Shown: positions 32,967 through 42,539, numbered from the stretch's first letter. The stretch: 64,000 nt of DNA from Ferruginibacter sp. (GCA_025963635.1 JAOQAK010000063.1:1-64000), one strand, 5' to 3'. A program made the numbers and translations. The notes: a model not told the origin generated them from the sequence alone.

Positions 32967-34886
32967 ATGTTTTTTAAACAAAAAAAAGACCCGCTCACTC
33001 CAGATGAACGCATGGCGATCATCATGAAGGCATCCAAACAGGTGGGCCCGGGAGTGTTTTATTCTACTATTATTGTAGTCACTTCTTTTTTGCCGGTGTT
33101 CCTGCTTACGGGTATGGAAGGAAAATTGTTTCACCCGCTTGCGTGGACGAAAACTTTTATATTGCTGGTAGATGCTTTTCTTGCCATTACACTTGCCCCT
33201 GTGTTAATTTCCTTTTTGCTGAAAGGAAGGCTGAAACCCGAAAGCGCTAATCCCATTACAAGAACACTCGAAAAAAGATATACACCTATACTGCTGTGGT
33301 GCCTGCGATGGAGAAAAACAACCATCGCCATTAACCTGGTTGCGTTAGTTGTTGGGGTTATCATGATGACCCGCCTTGGTTCTGAATTTATGCCTCCGCT
33401 GGATGAAGGTTCCCTGCTGTTTATGCCGGTAACCTTACCCGACGTTTCCAATTCTGAAGCAAAACGATTGTTGCAGGTGCAGGATAAACTGATCCGCACG
33501 GTTCCGGAAGTATCGCAGGTATTGGGCAAGGCAGGAAGAGCCAATACGGCAACAGACAACTCTCCTATCAGCATGATTGAAACCATTGTTCTGCTAAAGC
33601 CCAAAGCCGAATGGAGAGCAGGGATGAACAAGGATGATATCATCAATGAACTCAATGCAAAGCTTCAGATACCCGGTGTCACTAACGGATGGACACAACC
33701 CATCATCAATCGCATCAATATGCTTTCTACCGGGATCCGCACCGATGTGGGACTGAAAGTATACGGTCAAAATCTCGACACTATTTATGCATTTGCACAA
33801 ACGATCAAGAAACAACTCGAAGGAATTGATGGTGTAAAAGATTTGTATGTAGAACCGATCACCGGCGGAAAGTACATCGACATTGCTATCAAACGCGATG
33901 AGATTGGCCGTTACGGATTAAGCGTGGATGATGTAAATGCGGTGATAGAAATCGCATTGGGTGGTATGAAAATAACTACCACCATCGAAGGCCGTCAGCG
34001 CTTCTCCGTAAATGCACGATATGGACAGGATTTTCGCAATAACCTGCAATCGCTGAACCGTATGCAGGTACAAACCATGAGCTTCGGACCGGTACCGCTG
34101 GAAGCAGTTGCCGATATAAAAATCACCGATGGTCCTCCAATGATCAACTCAGAAAATGCGATGTTAAGGGGTACGGTTTTATTCAATGTAAGAGAAAGAG
34201 ATTTAGGCAGTACGGTAGAAGAGGCCCAGGGAAGATTGAATAAGATGATCACCAAACTACCGAAGGGATATTTTCTTGAATGGAGCGGCCAGTGGGAAAA
34301 CCAGCTAAGGGCAAACAGAACCCTAACGATGATTATGCCGGTAGTCATACTCATCATATTTATGGTGCTGTATTTTACCTATCATTCTTTCAAAGAATCG
34401 CTGGTAACCATGCTGACCGTGCCTTTCGCTTTGATTGGCGGCGTGTTCATGGTGTACTTCTATGGAGTGAATTTGTCAGTGGCGGTTGCCGTTGGTTTTA
34501 TTGCATTGTTTGGAATGGCCATCGAAACGGCCATGTTAATGACCATTTACCTGAACGAAGCAATGCAAAACATGGTAAGTAAACACGGTAATTCGGGAGC
34601 AACCTTAACTCCCGCCATCATCAGGGAATTTGTGGTGGAAGGCGCAGCAAAAAGACTGCGGCCAAAGCTGATGACGGTATCTGTTGGCTTGTTTGGATTG
34701 ATCCCCATTTTATGGTCAACGGGTGTGGGCAGCGACATCATGCGGCCCATTACTATACCACTCATTGGCGGCACTATCACGTCCACAATTTATGTGTTGC
34801 TGATTACGCCGGTTGTTTTTGAAATGATCAAGGAAAGAGAATTAAAAAGAAAGGGTAAGATAGATGTAATAGATGTAAAGGAATAA
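32967..34886 (+). CDS. cusA: CusA-type RND pump, C-terminal part (interrupted)
   Basis: A 639-residue product continuing the permease: KDPLTPDERMAIIMKASKQVG is the cytoplasmic linker, followed by STIIVVTSFLPVFLLTGMEGKLF and LAWTKTFILL, a second porter domain with EFMPPLDEGSLLFMP, and final helices through TSTIYVLLITPVVFEMI. The start at 32967 has an A-rich leader and no SD, normal here. If translated, it would need separate initiation. With the N-terminal part the total is 1063 residues, close to an intact CusA. The TolC-like and adaptor genes follow, so the transcript seems maintained. Confidence 0.85.
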   Translation: MFFKQKKDPLTPDERMAIIMKASKQVGPGVFYSTIIVVTSFLPVFLLTGMEGKLFHPLAWTKTFILLVDAFLAITLAPVLISFLLKGRLKPESANPITRTLEKRYTPILLWCLRWRKTTIAINLVALVVGVIMMTRLGSEFMPPLDEGSLLFMPVTLPDVSNSEAKRLLQVQDKLIRTVPEVSQVLGKAGRANTATDNSPISMIETIVLLKPKAEWRAGMNKDDIINELNAKLQIPGVTNGWTQPIINRINMLSTGIRTDVGLKVYGQNLDTIYAFAQTIKKQLEGIDGVKDLYVEPITGGKYIDIAIKRDEIGRYGLSVDDVNAVIEIALGGMKITTTIEGRQRFSVNARYGQDFRNNLQSLNRMQVQTMSFGPVPLEAVADIKITDGPPMINSENAMLRGTVLFNVRERDLGSTVEEAQGRLNKMITKLPKGYFLEWSGQWENQLRANRTLTMIMPVVILIIFMVLYFTYHSFKESLVTMLTVPFALIGGVFMVYFYGVNLSVAVAVGFIALFGMAIETAMLMTIYLNEAMQNMVSKHGNSGATLTPAIIREFVVEGAAKRLRPKLMTVSVGLFGLIPILWSTGVGSDIMRPITIPLIGGTITSTIYVLLITPVVFEMIKERELKRKGKIDVIDVKE

Positions 34887-34895
34887 AAAGTTGTT

Positions 34896-35040
34896 GCCAC
34901 TAATGACACGAATTTGCACAAATAAAGCCCGGGAAAAAAATGAACCGGCGATGAATTCGCAGCGGCGTTAAATCATAAGAAAAAAGGGCGGTTTGCTAAC
35001 ACGGTAGCAGAGATAATGCAATCATTCGTGCATTCGTGGC
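34896..35040. repeat. Inverted CACGAAT-type element
   Basis: The left arm 34896-34923 (GCCACTAATGACACGAAT and following) pairs with the right arm 35021-35040 (ending CATTCGTGGC). The interior is about 97 nt. It sits between cusA and the TolC-like gene. A relative with the same arms is at 48224-48290. Confidence 0.65.
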
Positions 35041-35072
35041 ATAAAAAATAAATACCGGGCTAAATACATACC

Positions 35073-36320
35073 ATGAAAAAAATAATTTTATTGCTGGCAA
35101 CCATACTGTTGGTAAAAACCATTTCGGCACAAACGCTTACGCTGAATGCAATGATCGATAGCATCTCGGCTTCACATCCTGTTGTAAAAATGTACAACAG
35201 TGAAATCCGTTCTATGGATGAAGCGGCCAAAGGTGCAAAAAGCTGGATGCCGCCCGAGATCAGCACGGGGCTTTGGATGGCGCCTTACAATATTAAGATG
35301 TGGAAGAAAGGAGATATGGGCGAACCCGGCATGGGACAATACATGATCGGAGGCCAGCAAATGTTTCCCAGCAAAAAAAAACAAAATGCCGATGCGGCTT
35401 ATATGGAGGCAATGTCTTCTGTAGAAAAGGAACGAAAAAATGCTTCACTCAACGATCTTGTCAATGAAGCGAAAGGATATTATTATGAGTGGATCATGCT
35501 GAAAAAAAAATCAGCTGTTTTGGACCAAAATGAAAAGCTGCTCGACTTCATGATCAAAAATGCGGAGATCCGTTATAAAAACGGCCTCGGAAAAATCAAT
35601 GCATATTACAAAGCAAAAGCTGCGCTCGGAAATATACAGAACATGCAATTGATGTTTGAAAATGATATCAAAGACAAACGCATCCGCATAAACGCATTGA
35701 TGGGCCGCAACGCAATGATTGATTTTGATATCGACACAAGCTATGTATTAACGGATTATTCTTCACTCGTGTTTGACAGCACTTTATTTTACAACCGCAG
35801 CGATCTGAAAGCAATTGATAAAAATATCAGTCTTACTTTTTTAAAGCAGGAGACCGAGCGGCAAAGCCTGCGGCCACAGTTTGGAATCCGTTATGAGCAT
35901 ATGTTTGGCTTTGGCGGCCTTCCTATGCAATTCTCGCTGATGGGAATGATGAAACTGCCGCTGGCAAAATGGTCGTCCGGGATGAACAAGGCAAATATTG
36001 AAAGCCTGAAATGGAAAGCCAGTGCCCTGCAATCGCAAAAAGAAATGATGCTAAATGAATACAGCGGAATGGCCAATGCCATGCGCAACGAAATATCGTT
36101 AAAGAACAAACAGTTGAAATTATTTGAAACAAATATTATTCCTGCATTAAAAAATAATTACAAAACCATGCAGTTGGGTTATGAACAAAACACAGAAGAA
36201 CTGTTCATGATATATGATGCATGGGAATCGCTCAACATGACACAACTGGAGTATTTGGAGTTGCTGAACCAGGCGCTTAAACTGCAGGTATCACTGGAAA
36301 GGATAATCGAAAAAAAATGA
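35073..36320 (+). CDS. TolC family outer-membrane efflux protein
   Basis: A 415-residue protein with a signal peptide ending TISAQ and two coiled-coil repeats typical of TolC/CusC (LNDLVNEAKGYYYEWIMLKKK and the later ALKNNYKTMQLGYEQNTEELF). It likely forms the trimeric outer-membrane channel of the metal-efflux complex. The Met-rich segments (GDMGEPGMGQYMIGGQQMF) suggest contact with Cu(I)/Ag(I). It follows cusA in the island, and its TGA overlaps an ATG at 36317, the furthest-upstream possible start of the adaptor. Confidence 0.88.
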   Translation: MKKIILLLATILLVKTISAQTLTLNAMIDSISASHPVVKMYNSEIRSMDEAAKGAKSWMPPEISTGLWMAPYNIKMWKKGDMGEPGMGQYMIGGQQMFPSKKKQNADAAYMEAMSSVEKERKNASLNDLVNEAKGYYYEWIMLKKKSAVLDQNEKLLDFMIKNAEIRYKNGLGKINAYYKAKAALGNIQNMQLMFENDIKDKRIRINALMGRNAMIDFDIDTSYVLTDYSSLVFDSTLFYNRSDLKAIDKNISLTFLKQETERQSLRPQFGIRYEHMFGFGGLPMQFSLMGMMKLPLAKWSSGMNKANIESLKWKASALQSQKEMMLNEYSGMANAMRNEISLKNKQLKLFETNIIPALKNNYKTMQLGYEQNTEELFMIYDAWESLNMTQLEYLELLNQALKLQVSLERIIEKK

Positions 36321-36346
36321 AAAGAGAAAAAGTAGCCGCGGCGATC

Positions 36347-36496
36347 GTGAATGGTGAATGGGCAATGGTCAATGGTCAATCGTCAATGGTCGGTAGTCAA
36401 TTGTCAATCGGCAATGGGCAATCCACAGTCCGTAAAAACGGCTGGAGCCCGATGGTATCTTGCCTATTGCCAATTTGCCTATTGCTTATTGTATTA
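36347..36496. repeat. Inverted heptad element overlapping the adaptor's signal peptide
   Basis: The left arm (36347-36424) holds about eleven 7-nt units such as GTCAATG, GTGAATG and GGCAATG. The right arm (36460-36496) holds inverted TTGCCTA/TTGCCAA/TTGCTTA units. The spacer is 35 nt and includes the likely start codon (36452). The right arm is translated as the hydrophobic core of the lipoprotein signal peptide of the adaptor gene. Confidence 0.75.
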
Positions 36497-37705
36497 CCTG
36501 CCTGTAATCCAAACAGCAACCACAAGCATTCACAACCGGAAACAGAAAACATCAAACAGTTCTATACCTGTTCAATGCACCCGGAAATCATCCGGGAACA
36601 GCCCGGTAAATGCCCCATTTGCGGGATGGAACTTGTAAAGAAAATCACGAATGCAAAAGCATTGGAAGACATTGAGCTGGCCTCACTTTTAAAACCTACC
36701 AACGAATTTGTGATCTCCTCCGTGCCGGTCACCACTATCCAAAAAAAAGAAGAACCATTAGAGATTGAAGCACTCGGTAATGTCGCTTATGATACAAGGG
36801 CCACTGGCAGCATCTCATCACGTGTTGCGGGAAGGATTGAAAAATTGTATGTCCATTACCGTTACCAGGCTGTACACAAGGGCCAACACATCATGGACAT
36901 TTACAGTCCGGAAATCCTCACCGCCCAGCAGAACCTGTTATTCCTTCTTAAAAACGACCCCAACAATGCAACACTGATCCAGGCATCGAAAGATAAATTG
37001 CTGCTTCTTGGTATGAGCAATGAGCAATTGCAACAGGTGACCAGGTCGGGCAAACCCGGTTTTACCGTCGCCGTTTACAGCAATTACAACGGGCATATTC
37101 ACGAAGCCCCCGGAGGAACTGCAATGAACAATCCCGCTGCGTCTACCCGTATGAAAGATATCGCACTCATCACGGAAGAACTTGCCTTGAAAGAAGGAAT
37201 GTATGTGCAAAAAGGACAACCTGTTTTTGAAGTAAACGATCCCGGCCACGCATGGGCCGTTCTAAATATTTATGGCGACAACCAGCAATTAATTAAAACC
37301 GGAAATATCGTACGGGTTGTTCCTGAAACCGCTCCGGGAAAGGATTTCAGGGCCGTCATAAACTTTATTGAACCTTTTTACCGCAAGGATAGCAAAACAC
37401 TGACAGCAAGAGTTTATTTCAACAATACGCTTTTAAAAATACCCATCGGCAGCCAGGTAAGGGCTATCATTTTCGGCAATGCAAAGAACGCTTCGTGGTT
37501 GCCCAAGGAGGCCGTGTTGTCGCTGGGAGTAGATAAGGTAGTATTTAAAAAAACAGGTGATGGTTTCAGGGCACAAAAGGTAAATACCGGCATCCTGCAC
37601 GAAAATCATATACAGGTGATCAGCGGTTTATCAATGGAAGATTCAGTGGCCGTGAATGCACAATATTTGATGGACAGTGAAAGCTTTATCAAATTAAAAA
37701 ATTAA
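36452..37705 (+). CDS. RND efflux adaptor with N-terminal metal-binding domain (CusB type, first copy)
   Basis: A 417-residue lipoprotein (lipobox LPAC, Cys18). After the signal comes a heavy-metal-binding repeat (YTCSMHPEIIREQPGKCPIC near residues 36-55), then a HlyD/CusB-type barrel, hairpin and lipoyl regions (VAGRIEKLYVHYRYQ, VYSNYNGHIHEAPGG). It joins CusA to the TolC channel and offers metal. I place the start at 36452: the longer frame from 36317 adds 45 residues that are translated repeat and would bury the signal peptide. The signal peptide itself comes from the right arm of the heptad element. Confidence 0.82.
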   Translation: MVSCLLPICLLLIVLPACNPNSNHKHSQPETENIKQFYTCSMHPEIIREQPGKCPICGMELVKKITNAKALEDIELASLLKPTNEFVISSVPVTTIQKKEEPLEIEALGNVAYDTRATGSISSRVAGRIEKLYVHYRYQAVHKGQHIMDIYSPEILTAQQNLLFLLKNDPNNATLIQASKDKLLLLGMSNEQLQQVTRSGKPGFTVAVYSNYNGHIHEAPGGTAMNNPAASTRMKDIALITEELALKEGMYVQKGQPVFEVNDPGHAWAVLNIYGDNQQLIKTGNIVRVVPETAPGKDFRAVINFIEPFYRKDSKTLTARVYFNNTLLKIPIGSQVRAIIFGNAKNASWLPKEAVLSLGVDKVVFKKTGDGFRAQKVNTGILHENHIQVISGLSMEDSVAVNAQYLMDSESFIKLKN

Positions 37706-37708
37706 GCG

Positions 37709-38980
37709 ATGAAAAAGAACAATGATGTACCGGGCTGCAGCACTACTATTAAGCATCAGTGGCGTCGCACTCTTGTACATAAGATACTATTGGGAGCGAT
37801 GATCGCCTCCCTCATTGTATTGGTTGCTTCCTGCAAAAGCAAACAGCAAACACCCGTCAACGCAGACACTTATTATACCTGCTCGATGGATCCACAGGTA
37901 ATAGAATACAAGCCTGGTAAATGCCCCATCTGTCATATGGAACTAACGCAGGTAAAAAAAAGCCAGGGAGAAAAGGCTGATGAGATACTGCTGAGTGCGC
38001 AACAAATTCAGCTGGGTAATATCCAAACCGATACGCTTCGTAATGGTACCATCGGCGATCAGTTGGTACTAACCGCCACATTAAATTTCGACCAGTCGAA
38101 AGCATCCTCAGTAAGCTCAAGAGTGATGGGGAGAATAGAAAAATTATACTTTAAAGACATGGGCGAATTTATTCGTAAAGGCTCACCCTTGTATGATGTC
38201 TACAGCGAAGAATTAAACAGCGCCAAGCAAGAGTATTTACTGGCATTGGAAAGAAAAAAAATATTCACGGATGAGACTGCCATCGACTTCGGCCAGCTGC
38301 TGGAAAGTGCAAAAAACAAACTGCTGTTATGGGGCATGAATGAAACACAGCTGAGGCAACTGGCGCTCGGTAAAAAAGCTTCGGCAACCACCACTTTTTA
38401 CAGCAGCGCATCAGGATATATTACTGCTTTGCCCATCCGTGAAGGCGATTATGTAAATGAAGGAGGAACGATTGTTAACCTTGCCGACCTTTCTACGCTT
38501 TGGGCAGAAGCACAGGTATACAGTTCCCAACTTTCGTCAGTAGATATTGATGGCGCTGCAACGGTTCAGTTGCCCGATATGGAAGGCAAAGAAATCAAAG
38601 GGAAAATGGAATTTGTAAACCCCGAAATAAGTCCGGATACAAGAATCAATTTGGTACGGGTTTCCATTCCCAACACTGGTAATAATTTAAGGCCCGGAAT
38701 GCCTGCATATGTAGTCTTGAAAAGCCGGCGCCGTGCATCTCTAACGCTGCCCATTGATGCGGTAATCAGGGATGGCAAAGGCGCCACGGTTTGGGTAAGA
38801 ACTGGTGGCAGTTCATTTAAAAGCCGGATGGTAGAATTGGGTTTGGAAAGCAGCGAACGGGTTGAAATCAAATCAGGATTAAACGCCGGGGATGTGGTAG
38901 TAATTACGGGCGCTTACTTGCTGCAAAGTGAGTACATTTTTAAAAAAGGGGCTAACCCCATGGAAGGAATGAAAATGTAA
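37709..38980 (+). CDS. RND efflux adaptor with N-terminal metal-binding domain (second copy)
   Basis: A 423-residue protein starting 3 nt after the previous adaptor. It has an export signal with a hydrophobic helix (LGAMIASLIVLVAS) and a lipid Cys, then a heavy-metal-binding repeat (YTCSMDPQVIEYKPGKCPIC) and HlyD-like segments (SSRVMGRIEKLYFKDMGEF, ASGYITALPIREGDYVNEGG). The two adaptors are related but not identical, so either they form a mixed adaptor hexamer or each is tuned to a different pump. It ends the plus-strand island, with no further pump gene downstream. Confidence 0.88.
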   Translation: MKKNNDVPGCSTTIKHQWRRTLVHKILLGAMIASLIVLVASCKSKQQTPVNADTYYTCSMDPQVIEYKPGKCPICHMELTQVKKSQGEKADEILLSAQQIQLGNIQTDTLRNGTIGDQLVLTATLNFDQSKASSVSSRVMGRIEKLYFKDMGEFIRKGSPLYDVYSEELNSAKQEYLLALERKKIFTDETAIDFGQLLESAKNKLLLWGMNETQLRQLALGKKASATTTFYSSASGYITALPIREGDYVNEGGTIVNLADLSTLWAEAQVYSSQLSSVDIDGAATVQLPDMEGKEIKGKMEFVNPEISPDTRINLVRVSIPNTGNNLRPGMPAYVVLKSRRRASLTLPIDAVIRDGKGATVWVRTGGSSFKSRMVELGLESSERVEIKSGLNAGDVVVITGAYLLQSEYIFKKGANPMEGMKM

Positions 38981-39032
38981 ATTGAGATCAATTTAAAGGC
39001 TATTTCTACTGCCGGCGAACATAAAATGTATT

Positions 39033-39170
39033 TTAAAATATTTTTCGATACAATATTCCAGCCAGCGCAAACAAATGGGTGAATTCATATAGGCCAACTG
39101 GGTCGTGGTAGAACATTATATCTCCAAATACGTCATTAGCAAACCCCCGCTTCTCAAAAACCGGAAGCAT
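39033..39170 (-). CDS. Small 45-residue hypothetical protein
   Basis: Found in the gap between the second adaptor and the NTT-like gene, on the minus strand. The ATG at 39170 gives MLPVFEKRGFANDVFGD, then a Tyr/Phe/Leu-rich tail ending LAGILYRKIF. The composition looks coding rather than random, and a stop (TAA) lies three codons upstream in frame. Not recognised. It is convergent with the metal island and could be a short membrane-associated peptide, or the remainder of a larger gene. The rest of 38981-39286 holds no gene. Confidence 0.45.
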   Translation of the reverse strand: MLPVFEKRGFANDVFGDIMFYHDPVGLYEFTHLFALAGILYRKIF

Positions 39171-39286
39171 ATAAAGAAATTATGCAATAACTTTAGTGCC
39201 GGATTAACATTCTCCCCGACTGAAATATGTTTTTTTTAGCCCCATTCGTTAATTAGCGATGTGGGTGTGTGTACCAAATTGATATT

Positions 39287-42028
39287 ATGAGAAGAAATAA
39301 TTTTTGGTTAAAGATATTTAATGTACGACAGGATGAAGCATGGCTGGTAAAAAAGCTTTTCCTGCTCCAATTCTTCCAGGGTGCGGGAATCGCGTTCTTC
39401 TTTACAGCTGCTTTTGCAATGTTTCTTGACAAGTTTGTGATAACAAAACTGCCATGGGTAATGGTGATCTCTGCCGGTTTACTATGGATCGTCGGGATCG
39501 CCTATAGCCGCCTCGAGCACCGGCTGCCCGTTGCCAAATTAAGTGCGGTGGTAACCCTTTTTATGACGCTTAGTATGTTTGTTTTCTGGCTTGCCGGCGG
39601 CTTTATAAAACAGGATTGGTTTTTTTACATCATGCTGGCCTGGTTCAATGTATTGTACCTGTTAAACAATCTCGAATTTTGGGGAATTGCCGCCATCCTC
39701 TTTGATGTAAGACAGAGCAAACGCCTGTTTGGCGTAATCAGCGCCGGCGACATCCCATCAAAATTTATCGGCTATTCTGTTGCACTGGTGGTGGTATCTT
39801 ATACCGGCACCGATAACCTGATCCTCGCCGGAATTGTGTTCATGCTGGGATCACTGTACTATTTACGGCATATACACCGGTCGGGCCTGCTTCAGCAAAT
39901 GCAACCCCACCAAACGCATAAGGCACCCAAACAGAAAATAAGAAAACTGGTAGAAAGCTTTTCATTTAACACACTTATCCGACAGGTGGCTGTGCTTTCT
40001 TTCCTGATCAGTTCGTGTATGCTCATCATCAACTACGCGTTTTATTCGGGTGTTAAGCATGCAATTAAAGACAATGTACACCTTGCACAGTTTATAGCCT
40101 TCTTCCTGGCTGGCTCACGTATCATTTCAATGATCATCAAAATGGTCTTTGCCAGCAGGCTCATGTTTAAGCTGGGCATTCACCGGGCTGCGCTGTTAAC
40201 GCCGCTGGTTTTAATCGTTAGTGTTTTGCCGGTGCTGATTTTCGGGCAGGTATTTACCAACGAGTTGAAGGTGATCTATTTCTTTGGGGTAGCCGCTATT
40301 GCGGTGGATGCACTGCGCACATCCATCAACGCACCAGCCTTATTAACCCTGATGCAGCCACTTCCGACCCATGACAGACTGCGGGCCCATAATGTTGTAA
40401 AAGGAATAATGGACCCTTTCGCCAATTTGTTTTGCGGCATCCTTTTATTAGTGATGTTTAATTTACAGCACCACGTAAATCTCGTCACGCTTTCTTTGGT
40501 ATTGGTAATACTTGCATTGGGATGGATCGTGAATATCTTTTACATAAAAAAATCTTACCTGCGAACCCTTTTTAAAACTGTGGGAAGCAGTTATTTTAAC
40601 CAGGAAGGCTTTACACTGGAGGATGAAGAAACACAACAACTGATTCAAAGAAAGATTCAGGCGGGCACTGAAGTGGAAATTATAAATATTCTAAGATTAT
40701 TGAATAATTCAAACAGTAAGCTTTCCCAGGAATTAATTGTTCAGTTGCTCCATCACCATTCAGATAAGGTAAAACTTGAAGCAATTCATCTCACCAAAAA
40801 ACTCAAAATACCGGGTGCCGAAAAAGACCTGGAAGATTTGGTTGAGCAATCGCAAAGCCCCGAAGTGGTCAGCACTGCCTTACAGGCGCTATGCGGTTAC
40901 GGAATGCCCGATGAAAGATTCGTTGGCTACATGAAACATCCTGATAAACTTGTGCAACAGGTTGCTGTATCTAATTTACTAAAAAGTAAAGATGACGCAT
41001 TAAGACAAAATGCCGAACATACATTGGAAGAACTGTACGCCAGCAATGATGCTCAGGATAGGATCAAAGCAGTTGCGATTTTAACTGATGTAAACAGCAG
41101 CCGGCATTACTTGGTGTTGAATAAACTCATGAATGACCCGTCTGTTATGGTAAGCAATGCAGCCATGGAAGCGGCGGGAAATTTGAACGATATTACCCTG
41201 TTGGCAAGCTTGCTATCTTTAATGACAACAAAAGAAAAGCAGGTGTTGAATAGCCTGCAACGGGCTGGTGAAGCAGCACTTCCGGTAATATCAGCCTATG
41301 TTTTTTCAAAAGAATGTACTCCGGAACAACGGGATAAGCTGATTGTAGTTATCGGCAAAATTGGCGGAAGTAAATCTATGGATCTACTGCTTCAACTACT
41401 GCATGAAAAGCCGATTGAATCAGCGGCCATTATAAAAGCATTGTACCGTTGCCGTTATCATTGCACTGTTGCTACACAGAAATTGTTTGAAGAAATGGTG
41501 AAAGGATATGTTGTGTACGGTGTGCAGTTGTTACATATGCAGCAGATATTACAATCTGACCACAAGAAATACGATTTACTGATGAACTCCCTGCAGATCG
41601 AATTGCAACAAATCAGGGAAGTATTGCTATGCCTGTTTGGTTGTTTGTACCATCATGAGAGTATGGGAAAAGTAAGGGCCGGATTAAATATGAAAAACAA
41701 AGAAGGTATTGCCAATGCCATGGAAATTGTTGAAATGATGGTGCGAAAAGACTTTGCCGGGCAGTTCAATACTATTTATGAAACGGCCACCATCGATCAC
41801 CGCTGTGATGCATTGAAAAACCTTTTACCGGCAAATTTCCACCTACAGGTTGAAACGGTTCTGCACAATATACTTTCTGAAAAGCCCATCAATTATAATC
41901 ATTGGACCAAAGCCTGTTCCATGTACATTTCAAAAAAGAACTTCTACAAAATAGAATCCGGCCTGATAACAAAATACCTGGCCTCCGATAGTAAGTTATT
42001 GCAGGAAATAGCCCAATTTGCCATGTAA
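39287..42028 (+). CDS. NTT/MFS-like membrane protein with C-terminal HEAT repeats
   Basis: A 913-residue protein. The first half (to about residue 430) has around 12 membrane helices and looks like the ATP/ADP translocase (NTT) or MFS fold, with LQFFQGAGIAFFFTAAFAMF near the start and KRLFGVISAGDIPSKFIGY. The second half is a helical HEAT-type array (ELIVQLLHHHSDKVKLEAIHL, AAMEAAGNLNDITLLASLL). The ATG at 39287 is chosen over an upstream GTG. Transport of nucleotides is not established; the HEAT region implies a protein contact. A cNMP-binding gene follows at 17 nt. Confidence 0.8.
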   Translation: MRRNNFWLKIFNVRQDEAWLVKKLFLLQFFQGAGIAFFFTAAFAMFLDKFVITKLPWVMVISAGLLWIVGIAYSRLEHRLPVAKLSAVVTLFMTLSMFVFWLAGGFIKQDWFFYIMLAWFNVLYLLNNLEFWGIAAILFDVRQSKRLFGVISAGDIPSKFIGYSVALVVVSYTGTDNLILAGIVFMLGSLYYLRHIHRSGLLQQMQPHQTHKAPKQKIRKLVESFSFNTLIRQVAVLSFLISSCMLIINYAFYSGVKHAIKDNVHLAQFIAFFLAGSRIISMIIKMVFASRLMFKLGIHRAALLTPLVLIVSVLPVLIFGQVFTNELKVIYFFGVAAIAVDALRTSINAPALLTLMQPLPTHDRLRAHNVVKGIMDPFANLFCGILLLVMFNLQHHVNLVTLSLVLVILALGWIVNIFYIKKSYLRTLFKTVGSSYFNQEGFTLEDEETQQLIQRKIQAGTEVEIINILRLLNNSNSKLSQELIVQLLHHHSDKVKLEAIHLTKKLKIPGAEKDLEDLVEQSQSPEVVSTALQALCGYGMPDERFVGYMKHPDKLVQQVAVSNLLKSKDDALRQNAEHTLEELYASNDAQDRIKAVAILTDVNSSRHYLVLNKLMNDPSVMVSNAAMEAAGNLNDITLLASLLSLMTTKEKQVLNSLQRAGEAALPVISAYVFSKECTPEQRDKLIVVIGKIGGSKSMDLLLQLLHEKPIESAAIIKALYRCRYHCTVATQKLFEEMVKGYVVYGVQLLHMQQILQSDHKKYDLLMNSLQIELQQIREVLLCLFGCLYHHESMGKVRAGLNMKNKEGIANAMEIVEMMVRKDFAGQFNTIYETATIDHRCDALKNLLPANFHLQVETVLHNILSEKPINYNHWTKACSMYISKKNFYKIESGLITKYLASDSKLLQEIAQFAM

Positions 42029-42045
42029 AAATGTAACTTTATTGC

Positions 42046-42501
42046 ATGCCTCATCAACCAACCGATCGTTTAATGATTATCGAAAAAGTATTGGTACTTA
42101 AAACACTTAGTATTTTTAAAGAAACCCCGGAAAATATCCTGGCAGACCTTGCTCCCTTAATGCAGGAAAAAGAACTGGAAGCCGGTTCGGTTATTTTTGA
42201 TGAGGGTGAAATCGGTGATTCCATGTACATTATCTACAAAGGCCAGGTAAAAATTCATAAAGGAAACACCATCCTTGCGATATTAAAAGAAAAAGAAGTT
42301 TTTGGAGAACTATCACTGCTGGATGCCGAAACACGTAGTGCCACCGCAACTGCTAACACCGACTGTTTTTTATACAGAATTGACCAGGAACCTTTTTTTG
42401 AACTGATGGACGAACGGCCCGAAGTGGCCAGGGGCTTTATAAAAATACTCTGCCAACGCCTTCGGGCGATGAATGAAAAGTCTGTTGGAGCTCGCAATTG
42501 A
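42046..42501 (+). CDS. Cyclic-nucleotide-binding domain protein
   Basis: A 151-residue stand-alone cNMP-binding domain. The beta-roll and phosphate cassette are clear: GSVIFDEGEIGDSMYIIYKG and FGELSLLDAETRSATATA (Glu and Arg contact the cyclic phosphate and ribose). There is no DNA-binding HTH, so it is a sensor, not a CRP regulator. It starts 17 nt below the NTT-HEAT gene and is probably its regulatory partner. Confidence 0.88.
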   Translation: MPHQPTDRLMIIEKVLVLKTLSIFKETPENILADLAPLMQEKELEAGSVIFDEGEIGDSMYIIYKGQVKIHKGNTILAILKEKEVFGELSLLDAETRSATATANTDCFLYRIDQEPFFELMDERPEVARGFIKILCQRLRAMNEKSVGARN

Positions 42502-42539
42502 CTCTTTGCATCCTTTGCTGTGCGGGCCTTACCGAAATC

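Noticed and set aside
36317..36451. 45-residue N-terminal extension of the adaptor
   Set aside because: It is the translated heptad left arm, and it would place a lipoprotein signal in the middle of the protein.
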